The notes beneath the pieces are model-generated. The model was not told the DNA's origin. It made no database searches and was given only the letters and a program-made list of their open reading frames with translations. The translations under genes and the position numbers were made by a program. DNA of 64,000 nt from Yunchengibacter salinarum (GTDB taxonomy: Bacteria > Pseudomonadota > Alphaproteobacteria > Sphingomonadales > Kordiimonadaceae), in assembly GCF_037658235.1 (NCBI RefSeq), contig NZ_JBBJLN010000001.1, positions 248,001-312,000 of the forward strand, given 5' to 3'. Positions 1-7,587 of this stretch are shown here, one piece after another (the stretch's first letter is position 1; each line of letters opens with the position of its first letter).

Positions 1-535
1 TGGTGAACCAGTGCGCCCGCATTCCGCTGGTGATATAAATCTTGGACCCGTTGACCACATAGCTGTCCCCGTCCCGGCGCGCGCGGGTCTTGATGGCCGC
101 CACGTCGGACCCGCCGTCCGGTTCCGTGATGGCCAGCGCGATCAGCCTGTCCCCGCTGAGCACGGGCGGCGCCACGGCCTGCTTCACCGCATCCGACCCC
201 AGCGCCAGCACCGGCGGCAGGCCGATGCCATGGGTCATCAGCCCGGCCACCAGCCCGCCCGCGCCGGGGCGGGAGAGTTCCTCCGCCGCGATCAGGCCGT
301 GAAAGCGGTCCACGCCGTCGGTCCAGCCGCCAAGGTCTTCCGGGTAGCCAAGCCCGATCAACCCCACATCCGCCGCCTTGCGGTGCAGATCGAAGGGAAA
401 GCCGCCCGCCTCCTCCCAGGTGTCGATGTTCGGCATGATCTCATTGTCCACAAAGGCGCGCACGCTCGCCCGCCAGGCATTGTGGCTATGGTCCATATGG
501 GGGCAGACCGGACGGCTGGTGTCGAAATCCATCAT
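1..535 (-). CDS. Acyl-CoA dehydrogenase, N-terminal part (cut by window start)
   Basis: The 178 visible residues form the all-alpha N-terminal domain of an FAD-dependent acyl-CoA dehydrogenase and the start of its beta domain. Recognisable parts are a helix around WEEAGGFPFDLHRKAADVG, then the FAD/substrate segment ITEPDGGSDVAAIKT, a close match to the family T-E-P-x-x-G-S-D motif. The start is the first of two adjacent ATGs at 535; it overlaps the stop of the upstream ligase as ATGA (532-535), so translation is probably coupled. It is the last visible gene of a four-gene minus operon and would introduce an alpha-beta double bond into the acyl-CoA made by the ligase. Which substrate it takes cannot be read from this fragment. 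Confidence 0.9.
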   Translation of the reverse strand, partial: MMDFDTSRPVCPHMDHSHNAWRASVRAFVDNEIMPNIDTWEEAGGFPFDLHRKAADVGLIGLGYPEDLGGWTDGVDRFHGLIAAEELSRPGAGGLVAGLMTHGIGLPPVLALGSDAVKQAVAPPVLSGDRLIALAITEPDGGSDVAAIKTRARRDGDSYVVNGSKIYITSGMRAHWFT

Positions 536-2160
536 GGTCGGGCGCCTTCCCGTGCGCGCCTGTCCCGTTCGGTGGCCATCGCCCGTGCCGCCTTGTAATC
601 CGCCTTGCCATTGGGGCCACGGGGCACTTGATCCACCAGATAGACAGCCTTGGGCGCCTTATAGGGGGCAAGCGTGTCATGCACATGGGCGATCAGGCGT
701 TCCGGGTCCAGCCCGGTGCCTTCCACCACCGCCGTCACCCGGCTGCCCCAGCGCGGATCGTCCACGCCGAACACCAGCGCGTCCGCCACACCGTCCGCGC
801 GTTTCAGACATTCTTCCACCTCTTCCGGGAAGACCTTTTCACCGCCCGTATTGATGCAGCCGGAACCGCGCCCCAGCAGGGTGATGGTGCCATCCGCCGC
901 CACCATGGCCCAGTCACCGGGGATGCACAGCCGCTCGCCGTCGATCATGCGATAGGTGGCCTCGGTCTTTTCCCGGTCCTTGTAATAGCCGCTGCCAATG
1001 GTGCCGCCATGGGCGATCAGGCCCATTTCGTCGCTGCCGGGGGGGACCGGCGTGCCGTCTTCCCGGATCACGCGGCAGCCTTCCACCGGGCTGAGCGTGG
1101 CGGTGGCATTCACCGCGCCCTTCTGGCTGAGCGCCACACCGAACCCCATGGTCTCGCTGGAGCCGAAAATGTCCGCGATCACCAGATTCGGCAGCAGGGC
1201 CAGCAAGCGTTCCTTGATTTCGGCGGTGAGCATGGCACCGCTGGACAGCAGCACGGCCAGCGCGCGGGCATCCGCCACATCCGCGCTGCCGCTCTCCAGC
1301 GCCTCCACCAGCGGGCGGGCGAAGGCATCGCCCACAATGGCCATGTGGCGCACGCCGCTTTCCCCCACGGCGCGCCAGTGCGCCACCGGGTCGAAGCCGC
1401 GATCATTGGACACGGTGACCACCGGCTCTCCCATCACCAGCGCGTTGAGCGCGGTGGAAAGCCCCGTCCCGTGCATCCACGGACAGGCGGGGAAAAAGGG
1501 CGTCGGGGCCTGACGCTCCCGGATCAGGCGGGCATGATCGTCCGTGTCATCAGGCACCGGCGCCAGCCGGGAAAAAGCGGCGATCTGCTGGCTGCGCAGG
1601 GCATGATGGGTCCACACCACGCCCTTGGGCATTCCGGTGGTGCCGCCCGTATAGACCATCAGCGTATCGTCATGCCCGTCCCGCCCCGGATCGAGCGGGG
1701 TGCCGTCGCCCCCGGCCAGCCGGTCGAAATCCTGAGCCCAGGGGCGCGCCGTTCCCCCCTTTTGCAGCCAAAGCCGCACGGCGGGCAGCCGGTCGCGCAC
1801 CCGATCACAGGTGGCCGCGAAATCCGCATCGAACGACACCGCGGCAGCATCGGAATTGGCGATCACATGGGCCAGTTCCGTATCCCGGTAGCGGTAATTC
1901 ACGTTCACATGCACCAGCCGCGCCTTAAAGCAGGCGGCCAGCAATTCGGGATAGGCGGTGCCGTTGCGGTGATAAAAGGCCACCTTGTCGCCGGGCACGA
2001 GCCCGCCATCCAGCAGCGCGCGGGCCAGCGCATTACTGCGCCTGTCAAAGCTGGCCCAGTCCGTCACCGCGCCGTCATGCACCAGGGCCGGGGTGGCAGG
2101 GTCGATGGTGCGGGCGGTCAGGTCCATCAGATCGCCGAAATGCCAGGCTGTGGCGGTCAT
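532..2160 (-). CDS. AMP-dependent acyl-CoA synthetase (AtuH-like)
   Basis: This 542-residue ANL-superfamily enzyme should activate a carboxylic acid with ATP and CoA through an acyl-AMP. The P-loop-like adenylation motif YTGGTTGMPKGV lies near residue 170. Further on are the FGSSETMGFG segment, the hinge region GDWAMVAADGTITLLGRG, and a C-terminal PRGPNGKADYK that carries the catalytic lysine. Length is normal for medium/long-chain ligases. It overlaps the SDR gene upstream and the acyl-CoA dehydrogenase downstream by 4 bp each. Next to a geranyl-CoA-carboxylase-like operon, the expected substrate is an isoprenoid acid such as citronellate or geranate, by analogy with AtuH of Pseudomonas. That substrate is inference. 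Confidence 0.88.
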   Translation of the reverse strand: MTATAWHFGDLMDLTARTIDPATPALVHDGAVTDWASFDRRSNALARALLDGGLVPGDKVAFYHRNGTAYPELLAACFKARLVHVNVNYRYRDTELAHVIANSDAAAVSFDADFAATCDRVRDRLPAVRLWLQKGGTARPWAQDFDRLAGGDGTPLDPGRDGHDDTLMVYTGGTTGMPKGVVWTHHALRSQQIAAFSRLAPVPDDTDDHARLIRERQAPTPFFPACPWMHGTGLSTALNALVMGEPVVTVSNDRGFDPVAHWRAVGESGVRHMAIVGDAFARPLVEALESGSADVADARALAVLLSSGAMLTAEIKERLLALLPNLVIADIFGSSETMGFGVALSQKGAVNATATLSPVEGCRVIREDGTPVPPGSDEMGLIAHGGTIGSGYYKDREKTEATYRMIDGERLCIPGDWAMVAADGTITLLGRGSGCINTGGEKVFPEEVEECLKRADGVADALVFGVDDPRWGSRVTAVVEGTGLDPERLIAHVHDTLAPYKAPKAVYLVDQVPRGPNGKADYKAARAMATERDRRAREGARP

Positions 2161-3056
2161 GGCGTGTCCTTTCCCTTCTGATCGATTTCCTGCACCGCCT
2201 TTGGGGGCACATAGCGGTGAAAGCCCTGATAGCGGGTGACGTGCCCGGCATCCTCCAGCGGAAAGATCGGGCGGCCCTGGCTGGCGCCGCCGTCCACGCG
2301 CAGCCCCGCGCCGGTGATGAAGGCCGCCGCGTCCGACAGCAGGAACACCACCGGGGCGCTGATCTCGGCCTCCGTGGCCAGCCGCTTCAGGGGCACATGA
2401 CGCTTCATTTCCGGCACCATGGCGCGGGAAAAGCTTGGGTCATACTGGTCCATGCCGCTGGAGGCCACCCAGCCCGGCGCCACGGAATTCACCCGCACCC
2501 CGGCGCGCGCCCATTCCACCGCCATGGTCTTGGTGAGATTGTCCATGCCCGCGCGCGCCGCGCCCGAATGGCCCATCACCGGCATTCCATCCCAGAAATC
2601 GGCGGTGATATTGACGATCGCGCCGCCGGTCTTCTCAAGAGACTGGTTGAACAGCTCCCGCGCTACCAAAAAGCCACCGGTGAGATTGGTACTCACCACC
2701 GCTTCGAAACCGCGCCTGGAAATATGTTGCAGGGGGGATGGGAACTGCCCGCCCGCATTGTTCACCAGATAGCGGATCGGCCCGCCTTCCAGCATGGCCG
2801 CCACCGCCGGCTTCACGGCGTCCTCGTCCCGGATATCAAAGGCATGGGCCGTGGCGCTGCCGCCATCCTCGGCGATTTCCGCCGCCACCCCCTGCACTTT
2901 TTCCGCCTTGCGCCCGGTGACACACACATGGGCGCCCAGCGCCGCCAGTTCATGGGCGATACAGCGGCCAATGCCGCTGCCCCCGCCGGTGACAATGGCG
3001 CGCTGCCCGGCGAACAGGCCCGGCCTGAAAAGGCTGTCATAGCCGTGATCCGTCAT
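2157..3056 (-). CDS. Short-chain dehydrogenase/reductase, peroxisomal enoyl-CoA reductase-like (AtuG-like)
   Basis: The 299-residue protein has a classical Rossmann SDR fold: nucleotide motif TGGGSGIG near residue 23 and NNAGG near residue 100. The active-site region reads HSGAARAGMDNLTK. In the related mammalian peroxisomal trans-2-enoyl-CoA reductases the catalytic Tyr-x-x-x-Lys sits in the last part of this segment; here the tyrosine position is Asp, while the lysine is kept. It therefore looks like a divergent acyl-CoA reductase/dehydrogenase of the 2,4-dienoyl or enoyl-CoA reductase type, not a textbook alcohol dehydrogenase. It is translationally coupled (ATGA) to both neighbours. Pseudomonas atu clusters carry one or two SDRs (AtuB, AtuG) in a comparable position. 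Confidence 0.85.
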   Translation of the reverse strand: MTDHGYDSLFRPGLFAGQRAIVTGGGSGIGRCIAHELAALGAHVCVTGRKAEKVQGVAAEIAEDGGSATAHAFDIRDEDAVKPAVAAMLEGGPIRYLVNNAGGQFPSPLQHISRRGFEAVVSTNLTGGFLVARELFNQSLEKTGGAIVNITADFWDGMPVMGHSGAARAGMDNLTKTMAVEWARAGVRVNSVAPGWVASSGMDQYDPSFSRAMVPEMKRHVPLKRLATEAEISAPVVFLLSDAAAFITGAGLRVDGGASQGRPIFPLEDAGHVTRYQGFHRYVPPKAVQEIDQKGKDTP

Positions 3057-3736
3057 GACTCCCCCATCCCTTTTCCGCTATTGGCGCCGCCAGCCGCGCG
3101 GGCGGACAGCCAGTCCGACACCATGGCGATCCAGCGGTCCAGAATGTCCGGCACGGATGCTTCCCGCCCGGCGATCATATCCTGCACCAGAAGGCCGCTC
3201 ATCAGGCAGCGGGAAATGGTGGTGATGGTCACCAGCGCTTCCCCGTCCGCCGCCAGCGGCCTGAGCGCGCCCCCGATCAGGCCCTCGAACTCATCATACC
3301 AGCCACGCAGTTCCGGCGCGATGCGCGCGCGAAGCGCCGGATCGGTGCGGGCCGTGGTCATCAGTTCCAGCAGGGCGGCATAATCGGGCGTGCGGAACTG
3401 CTCGGCCCAGGAGCGGCGAATCAGCCGCGCCAGGGCATCCGGTTCCCCGGCAAGCTCGCGGCCCGCCTGCTCGGCCCAGCGCACGGCACGGGCCAGCAGG
3501 CGCGCCGCCACGCTGGCCATCAGCTCTTCCTTGCTGGGGAAATGATATTGCAGCGCCCCTTGGCTGACTCCAGCCCGAACCACCACCCGCTTGATGGACG
3601 TGCCCTCATAACCATCTTCCGCCAGCGCATGGGTGGCGGCCACCAGCACGCGCTGGCGCATGTCCGCGCTTTTGCGGCGCTGCCGCGCCCCGGGGCGCGG
3701 CGGGGTTTCAGGCTCTGTAATCTCTTTGCGGGTCAC
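3053..3736 (-). CDS. TetR-family repressor (AtuR-like)
   Basis: The 227-residue regulator has an N-terminal TetR helix-turn-helix: a helix over MRQRVLVAATHALAEDGYEG, then TSIKRVVVRAGVSQGALQYH as turn and recognition helix, then FPSKEEL. The rest is a helical ligand domain. The start is a GTG at 3736 with a distant GAGGGG upstream; a later in-frame Met before QRVLVAATH is possible but would trim a basic N-terminus. It is the first gene of the minus operon and divergent from the carboxylase operon, with a palindrome in the intergenic gap. The likely ligand is an acyl-CoA pathway intermediate, and repression of both operons is inferred from this layout. Confidence 0.9.
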   Translation of the reverse strand: MTRKEITEPETPPRPGARQRRKSADMRQRVLVAATHALAEDGYEGTSIKRVVVRAGVSQGALQYHFPSKEELMASVAARLLARAVRWAEQAGRELAGEPDALARLIRRSWAEQFRTPDYAALLELMTTARTDPALRARIAPELRGWYDEFEGLIGGALRPLAADGEALVTITTISRCLMSGLLVQDMIAGREASVPDILDRWIAMVSDWLSARAAGGANSGKGMGES

Positions 3737-3803
3737 GCCGGAAATTTCCCCTCGCTCTGGCCCTCAATCCGTCCAGCCAATCCGCCGGCCACGCCGGAGA
3801 GGC

Positions 3804-3833
3804 TTGACGGCGGCCCTGTCAGCACCCTACTGT
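3804..3833 (+). promoter_or_regulatory. Predicted sigma-70 promoter of the carboxylase operon
   Basis: TTGACG at 3804-3809 and TACTGT at 3828-3833 are separated by 18 bp. Transcription would begin near 3840, inside the palindrome at 3837-3860 and about 50 nt before the carboxylase start codon. The match to consensus is moderate. Confidence 0.5.
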
Positions 3834-3836
3834 AAA

Positions 3837-3860
3837 AAAACAATATGGTCGAATTGTTTT
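3837..3860. promoter_or_regulatory. Perfect 8-bp inverted repeat, likely TetR operator
   Basis: AAAACAAT (3837-3844) and ATTGTTTT (3853-3860) are exact reverse complements around an 8-bp spacer. The site lies in the only gap between the divergent TetR and carboxylase operons and covers the predicted transcription start of the plus operon. A TetR dimer bound here would block transcription. AtuR of Pseudomonas is also known to act at inverted repeats in an intergenic region. Confidence 0.6.
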
Positions 3861-3890
3861 ATAGCGACCACCGGGAATCGGGAGATGCCC

Positions 3891-5498
3891 ATGCCCGTCC
3901 TGCAGCCCAGCCTGCCGGACAGTGACCGCCGCGCCGCCAACCGGGCCGCCCATCTGGCCCTGATCGACGAGGTGCGCGGGCTGGAAACACGCATTGCGGA
4001 GGTATCCGCCCGCGCCCGCCCCCGATTCGAAAAGCGCGGCCAGTTGCTGCCACGGGACCGGCTGGCCCTGCTGCTGGATCGGGGCGCCCCCTTTCTGCCG
4101 CTGTCGGCGCTGGCGGGCTACCGAATGCACGACGATGACGGCGACAAATCCATATCCGGCGGCGGCTGCATTGCCGGAATCGGATTCGTGGAAGGCGTGC
4201 GCGTGGCCGTGCTGGTCAGCGAAGCGGGCATCAAGGGCGGGGCTGCCACCCCCATGGGGATGCAAAAGACCCTGCGGCTTCAGGCCATCGCGCTGGAAAA
4301 CAATCTGCCGCTGATCCAGCTTGTGGAAAGCGCGGGCGCCAATCTGTTCCGCCAGTCGGACATGTTCGTGCCGGGCGGGCGCACCTTTGCCAATCTGGCG
4401 CGAATGTCGGCCAGGGGGCTGCCGGTGATTTCCGTGGTGCATGGCTCGTCCACCGCGGGCGGTGCCTATCAGACCGGGCTGAGCGATTATGTGATCGCCG
4501 TTCGGGGCCGGGCACGGATCTATCTGGCCGGGCCGCCGCTTTTGAAGGCCGCCACCGGCGAAGTGGCCGAAGAAGAAGAGCTGGGCGGCGCGGACATGCA
4601 CTATCACCGGGCCGGCACCGTGGACTATCTGGCCGAGGGTGACGCCGACGGCCTGATCCGCGCGCGCGCCGTGGTCCGGGGGCTGAACTGGGACCGGCCC
4701 GCGCCGCAACGCGCCGTGGCCGCGCCGCTGCACGACCCGGATGGCCTGCTGGATCTGGTGCCCGTCAACCCGAAGGAGCCCTATGACGCGCGCGGCGTGA
4801 TCGCCCATCTCGTGGACGGTTCCGCCTTTGAGGATTTCCGCGCCGGTTACGGACCCCATACACTAACGGGCCAGGCCCGCCTGTTCGGCCATGATGTGGG
4901 TATCATCGCCAATAACGGCCCGATCGACCCGGACGGCGCCGCCAAGGCCGCCCAGTTCATCCAGCTTTGCTGCCAGACGGGGCGCCCGGTGATCTTCCTG
5001 CAAAACACCACCGGCTTCATGGTGGGCCGGGAAGCGGAACAGGGCGGCGTGGTCAAGCATGGCTCCAAGATGATTCAGGCGGTCACCAACATGACCGTGC
5101 CCAAGCTGACGCTGCAAATCGGCGGCGCATACGGCGCCGGGAATTACGCCATGTGTGGCCGGGCCTTCGACCCCCGCTTCATCTTTTCCTGGCCGAACGC
5201 CCGCATCGCGGTGATGGGCGGAGAGCAGGCGGCGGGCACCATGCGCGAAGTGGCACGGGCCGGGGCACGGGCCAAGGGGATCGAGCCGGACGAGGAAGCG
5301 CTGGCCGCCATGGCTGACGGCGTGATCCGCCAGTACGAGGCCGAATCACGCGCGCTTTTTGCCACGGCGCGGCTGTGGGACGACGGCCTGATCGATCCCA
5401 GACACAGCCGGCAGGTTCTGGGTCTGGCCCTTGAAACCGCGCTGGAGGGGGACCGGCGCCAGCCGCGGCCAAGCCATATGGGTGTGCCGCGCCTGTAA
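3891..5498 (+). CDS. Biotin-dependent acyl-CoA carboxylase, beta (carboxyltransferase) subunit, AtuC-like
   Basis: This 535-residue carboxyltransferase moves CO2 from carboxybiotin to an acyl-CoA. Both crotonase-like halves are present. The N-half carries SEAGIKGGAATPMGMQKTLR and VVHGSSTAGGAYQTGLSDYV; the C-half carries FLQNTTGFMVG, GGAYGAGNYAMCGRAFDPR and FSWPNARIAVMGGEQAAGT. These place it in the methylcrotonyl/geranyl-CoA carboxylase branch. I chose ATG 3891 because GGGAG lies 6 nt upstream; ATG 3885, two codons earlier, is also possible. It is the first gene of the operon; the partner alpha subunit is encoded at 7584. The cluster content (TetR, SDR, ligase, dehydrogenase, hydratase) favours geranyl-CoA over methylcrotonyl-CoA, but the specificity residues cannot be assigned by eye. 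Confidence 0.88.
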   Translation: MPVLQPSLPDSDRRAANRAAHLALIDEVRGLETRIAEVSARARPRFEKRGQLLPRDRLALLLDRGAPFLPLSALAGYRMHDDDGDKSISGGGCIAGIGFVEGVRVAVLVSEAGIKGGAATPMGMQKTLRLQAIALENNLPLIQLVESAGANLFRQSDMFVPGGRTFANLARMSARGLPVISVVHGSSTAGGAYQTGLSDYVIAVRGRARIYLAGPPLLKAATGEVAEEEELGGADMHYHRAGTVDYLAEGDADGLIRARAVVRGLNWDRPAPQRAVAAPLHDPDGLLDLVPVNPKEPYDARGVIAHLVDGSAFEDFRAGYGPHTLTGQARLFGHDVGIIANNGPIDPDGAAKAAQFIQLCCQTGRPVIFLQNTTGFMVGREAEQGGVVKHGSKMIQAVTNMTVPKLTLQIGGAYGAGNYAMCGRAFDPRFIFSWPNARIAVMGGEQAAGTMREVARAGARAKGIEPDEEALAAMADGVIRQYEAESRALFATARLWDDGLIDPRHSRQVLGLALETALEGDRRQPRPSHMGVPRL

Positions 5499-5535
5499 CA
5501 TCATCACACATGGCCGGGGGAGGGCCTGATCACGA

Positions 5536-6711
5536 ATGCAACTGACAGAGCAACACCGCCAGATCGCCGACACGCTGGAAAAGCACATCCACAAGCGGAT
5601 CAATCCGCATGTGTCTGAGTGGGAGGAAGCAGGCATCTTTCCCGCCCATGAGGTGTTCAGGGAACTGGGCGCGCTGGGGCTGCTGGGTGTCACCAAGCCG
5701 GAGAAAAACGGCGGCCTTGGGCTGGACTGGTCATACGGCGCCGTGGTGGCGGAGGCACTGGGCCATATCACCTGCGGCGGCGTGCCCATGGCCATCGGCG
5801 TTCAAACGGACATGGCCACACCAGCGCTCGCCCGTTTCGGAAGCGAAACATTGCGCCGTGACTGGCTGGCCCCGACCATTGCGGGGGATATGGTGTGCTG
5901 CCTGGGCGTGTCGGAGACCGGCGCCGGGTCGGACGTGGCATCCATCCGCACCACCGCCCGCCGGGACGGGGGCGATCATATCATCAATGGCGGCAAGATG
6001 TGGACCACCAGCGGCACACAGGCGGACTGGATGTGCCTGCTGGCCAATACGGACGGCGACCACCCCCACCGCAACAAGACCCTGTTCGTGCTGCCGCTGA
6101 GGGACGACAGGGGGGCGTTGCGGGACGGCATTCACATTGCCCGCAAGCTGGACAAGCTGGGCATGAGATCCAGCGACACGGCGGAATTCAGCTTTGAGGA
6201 CGTGCGCGTGCCCGCCCATCACATGATCGGCGAGCCGGGCATGGGCTTCACCTATCAGATGATGCAGTTTCAGGAAGAGCGCCTGTGGGGCGCCCTGTCG
6301 GCCCTGATCCCGCTGGAAAAGGCGATCAGCGACACCATTGCCTATACGCGGGAACGCAAGGCGTTCGGTCAGAGCATTCTGGACAATCAGACCGTCCATT
6401 TCACCCTGGCCGAATTGCAGACCGAAGTGGAACTGCTGCGCGCGCTGACGTGGAAAGCGGTGGAGGACATGGTGGCGGGCAAGGACGTGACCAAGCTCGC
6501 CTCCATGGCCAAGCTGAAGGTGGGCCGCCTGATGCGGGAAGTGACCGACAAATGCCTGCAATACTGGGGCGGCATGGGCTTCATGAACGAAACGCTCATC
6601 ACCCGCCAGTGGCGGGACGGGCGGCTGGCTTCCATCGGGGGCGGCGCCGACGAGGTGATGCTGTCCATCATCTGCAAGCTGATGGGCACCCTGCCCCCTC
6701 GCAAGGGTTGA
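5536..6711 (+). CDS. Acyl-CoA dehydrogenase, citronellyl-CoA dehydrogenase-like (AtuD-like)
   Basis: The 391-residue FAD enzyme has the full acyl-CoA dehydrogenase layout. LGVSETGAGSDVASIRT is the FAD/substrate motif near residue 125. TRERKAFGQSILDNQ and QYWGGMGFMNETLITRQWRD lie in the C-terminal helical domain. The C-terminal position that holds the catalytic glutamate in medium-chain enzymes reads IGGGADEVM and lacks it. The base is more likely the Glu of FQEERLWGAL, as in isovaleryl-CoA-type enzymes that act on branched chains. The gene starts 37 nt after the carboxylase beta gene and ends 9 nt before the hydratase. In the Atu pathway this enzyme would convert citronellyl-CoA to geranyl-CoA. 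Confidence 0.88.
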   Translation: MQLTEQHRQIADTLEKHIHKRINPHVSEWEEAGIFPAHEVFRELGALGLLGVTKPEKNGGLGLDWSYGAVVAEALGHITCGGVPMAIGVQTDMATPALARFGSETLRRDWLAPTIAGDMVCCLGVSETGAGSDVASIRTTARRDGGDHIINGGKMWTTSGTQADWMCLLANTDGDHPHRNKTLFVLPLRDDRGALRDGIHIARKLDKLGMRSSDTAEFSFEDVRVPAHHMIGEPGMGFTYQMMQFQEERLWGALSALIPLEKAISDTIAYTRERKAFGQSILDNQTVHFTLAELQTEVELLRALTWKAVEDMVAGKDVTKLASMAKLKVGRLMREVTDKCLQYWGGMGFMNETLITRQWRDGRLASIGGGADEVMLSIICKLMGTLPPRKG

Positions 6712-6720
6712 GGTGCGATC

Positions 6721-7587
6721 ATGGTGAACACAGCCCACCTGCCGACGCTTTCGGAAATGACCGCGCGAGCGCACCCGGACCACCCCTTTGCGCTGGTGGC
6801 CCGCTTCAACCGACCGGACCAGCGCAACGCCCTGACCGGCCAGACCGTGGACGATCTGACCGCGCTGGCCACCGCCATCACGCTGGGCCAGACCGGCGTG
6901 CGCGCCCTGGTGCTCACCGGTACGGGCGGCAGCTTCTCAGCGGGCGGTGATCTCAGCCGTTTTTCCCGCGATGCGGACGGGCTGAAAAAGGCCAACCGGG
7001 CCTTTGGCGCCCTGCTGATGATGCTGGACCGGCTGCCCGTGCCGCTGATCAGCCTGGTGAACGGTGCCGCTTTTGGCGGCGCGGTGGGGCTGATGGCGGT
7101 CAGCGATCTGGTGATCGCCCGAAAGGATGCGAAAATGGCCATGAGCGAGACCACGCTGGGCCTGCCACCGGCCCAGATCGCCCCCTTCGTGGCCGCGCGA
7201 ATCGGGCGCATCCGGGCCCGGCAGATGGCCCTGCTGGGCGGCCATCATGACGGACAAAGCGCCCATGCCCTTGGCCTGGTGGATGAGACCGCCGAAGACA
7301 ACGCGGCGCTTGAAACCGCGCTGGCCCGTCATCTGGGCAATATCCGCCGCACCGCACCGGAAGCCAATGCGGTCACCAAGGGACTGATCAACCGCACCGG
7401 CGCGGAGGTGACGGAAGCCACGCTGGACGCGGCGGCGGATGCCTTCATGACGGCCATGGGCCGATCCGAGGCGCAGGAGGGCCTGCGCGCCTTTCTGAAC
7501 AAGGACACACCCGACTGGGCTGAAACGGAAGCTGAAACGGGGGCCGAATCGGGGGCGGACACCCCCCCGGATGAGGCCCGCCCATGA
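6721..7587 (+). CDS. Enoyl-CoA hydratase/isomerase family protein (AtuE-like)
   Basis: This 288-residue crotonase-fold protein has the oxyanion-hole segments TGTGGSFSAGGDLSRF and NGAAFGGAVGLMAVSDLVIA, followed by MSETTLGLPPAQIAPFVAAR, where a catalytic acid is expected. In this operon the logical step is hydration of the carboxylated product (isohexenyl-glutaconyl-CoA in the terpene pathway, methylglutaconyl-CoA in leucine breakdown). A GAGG seven nt upstream supports the ATG at 6721. The last 25 or so residues are an acidic tail rich in Glu and Thr, absent from typical crotonases and of unknown meaning. The stop overlaps the next start as ATGA. Confidence 0.88.
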   Translation: MVNTAHLPTLSEMTARAHPDHPFALVARFNRPDQRNALTGQTVDDLTALATAITLGQTGVRALVLTGTGGSFSAGGDLSRFSRDADGLKKANRAFGALLMMLDRLPVPLISLVNGAAFGGAVGLMAVSDLVIARKDAKMAMSETTLGLPPAQIAPFVAARIGRIRARQMALLGGHHDGQSAHALGLVDETAEDNAALETALARHLGNIRRTAPEANAVTKGLINRTGAEVTEATLDAAADAFMTAMGRSEAQEGLRAFLNKDTPDWAETEAETGAESGADTPPDEARP

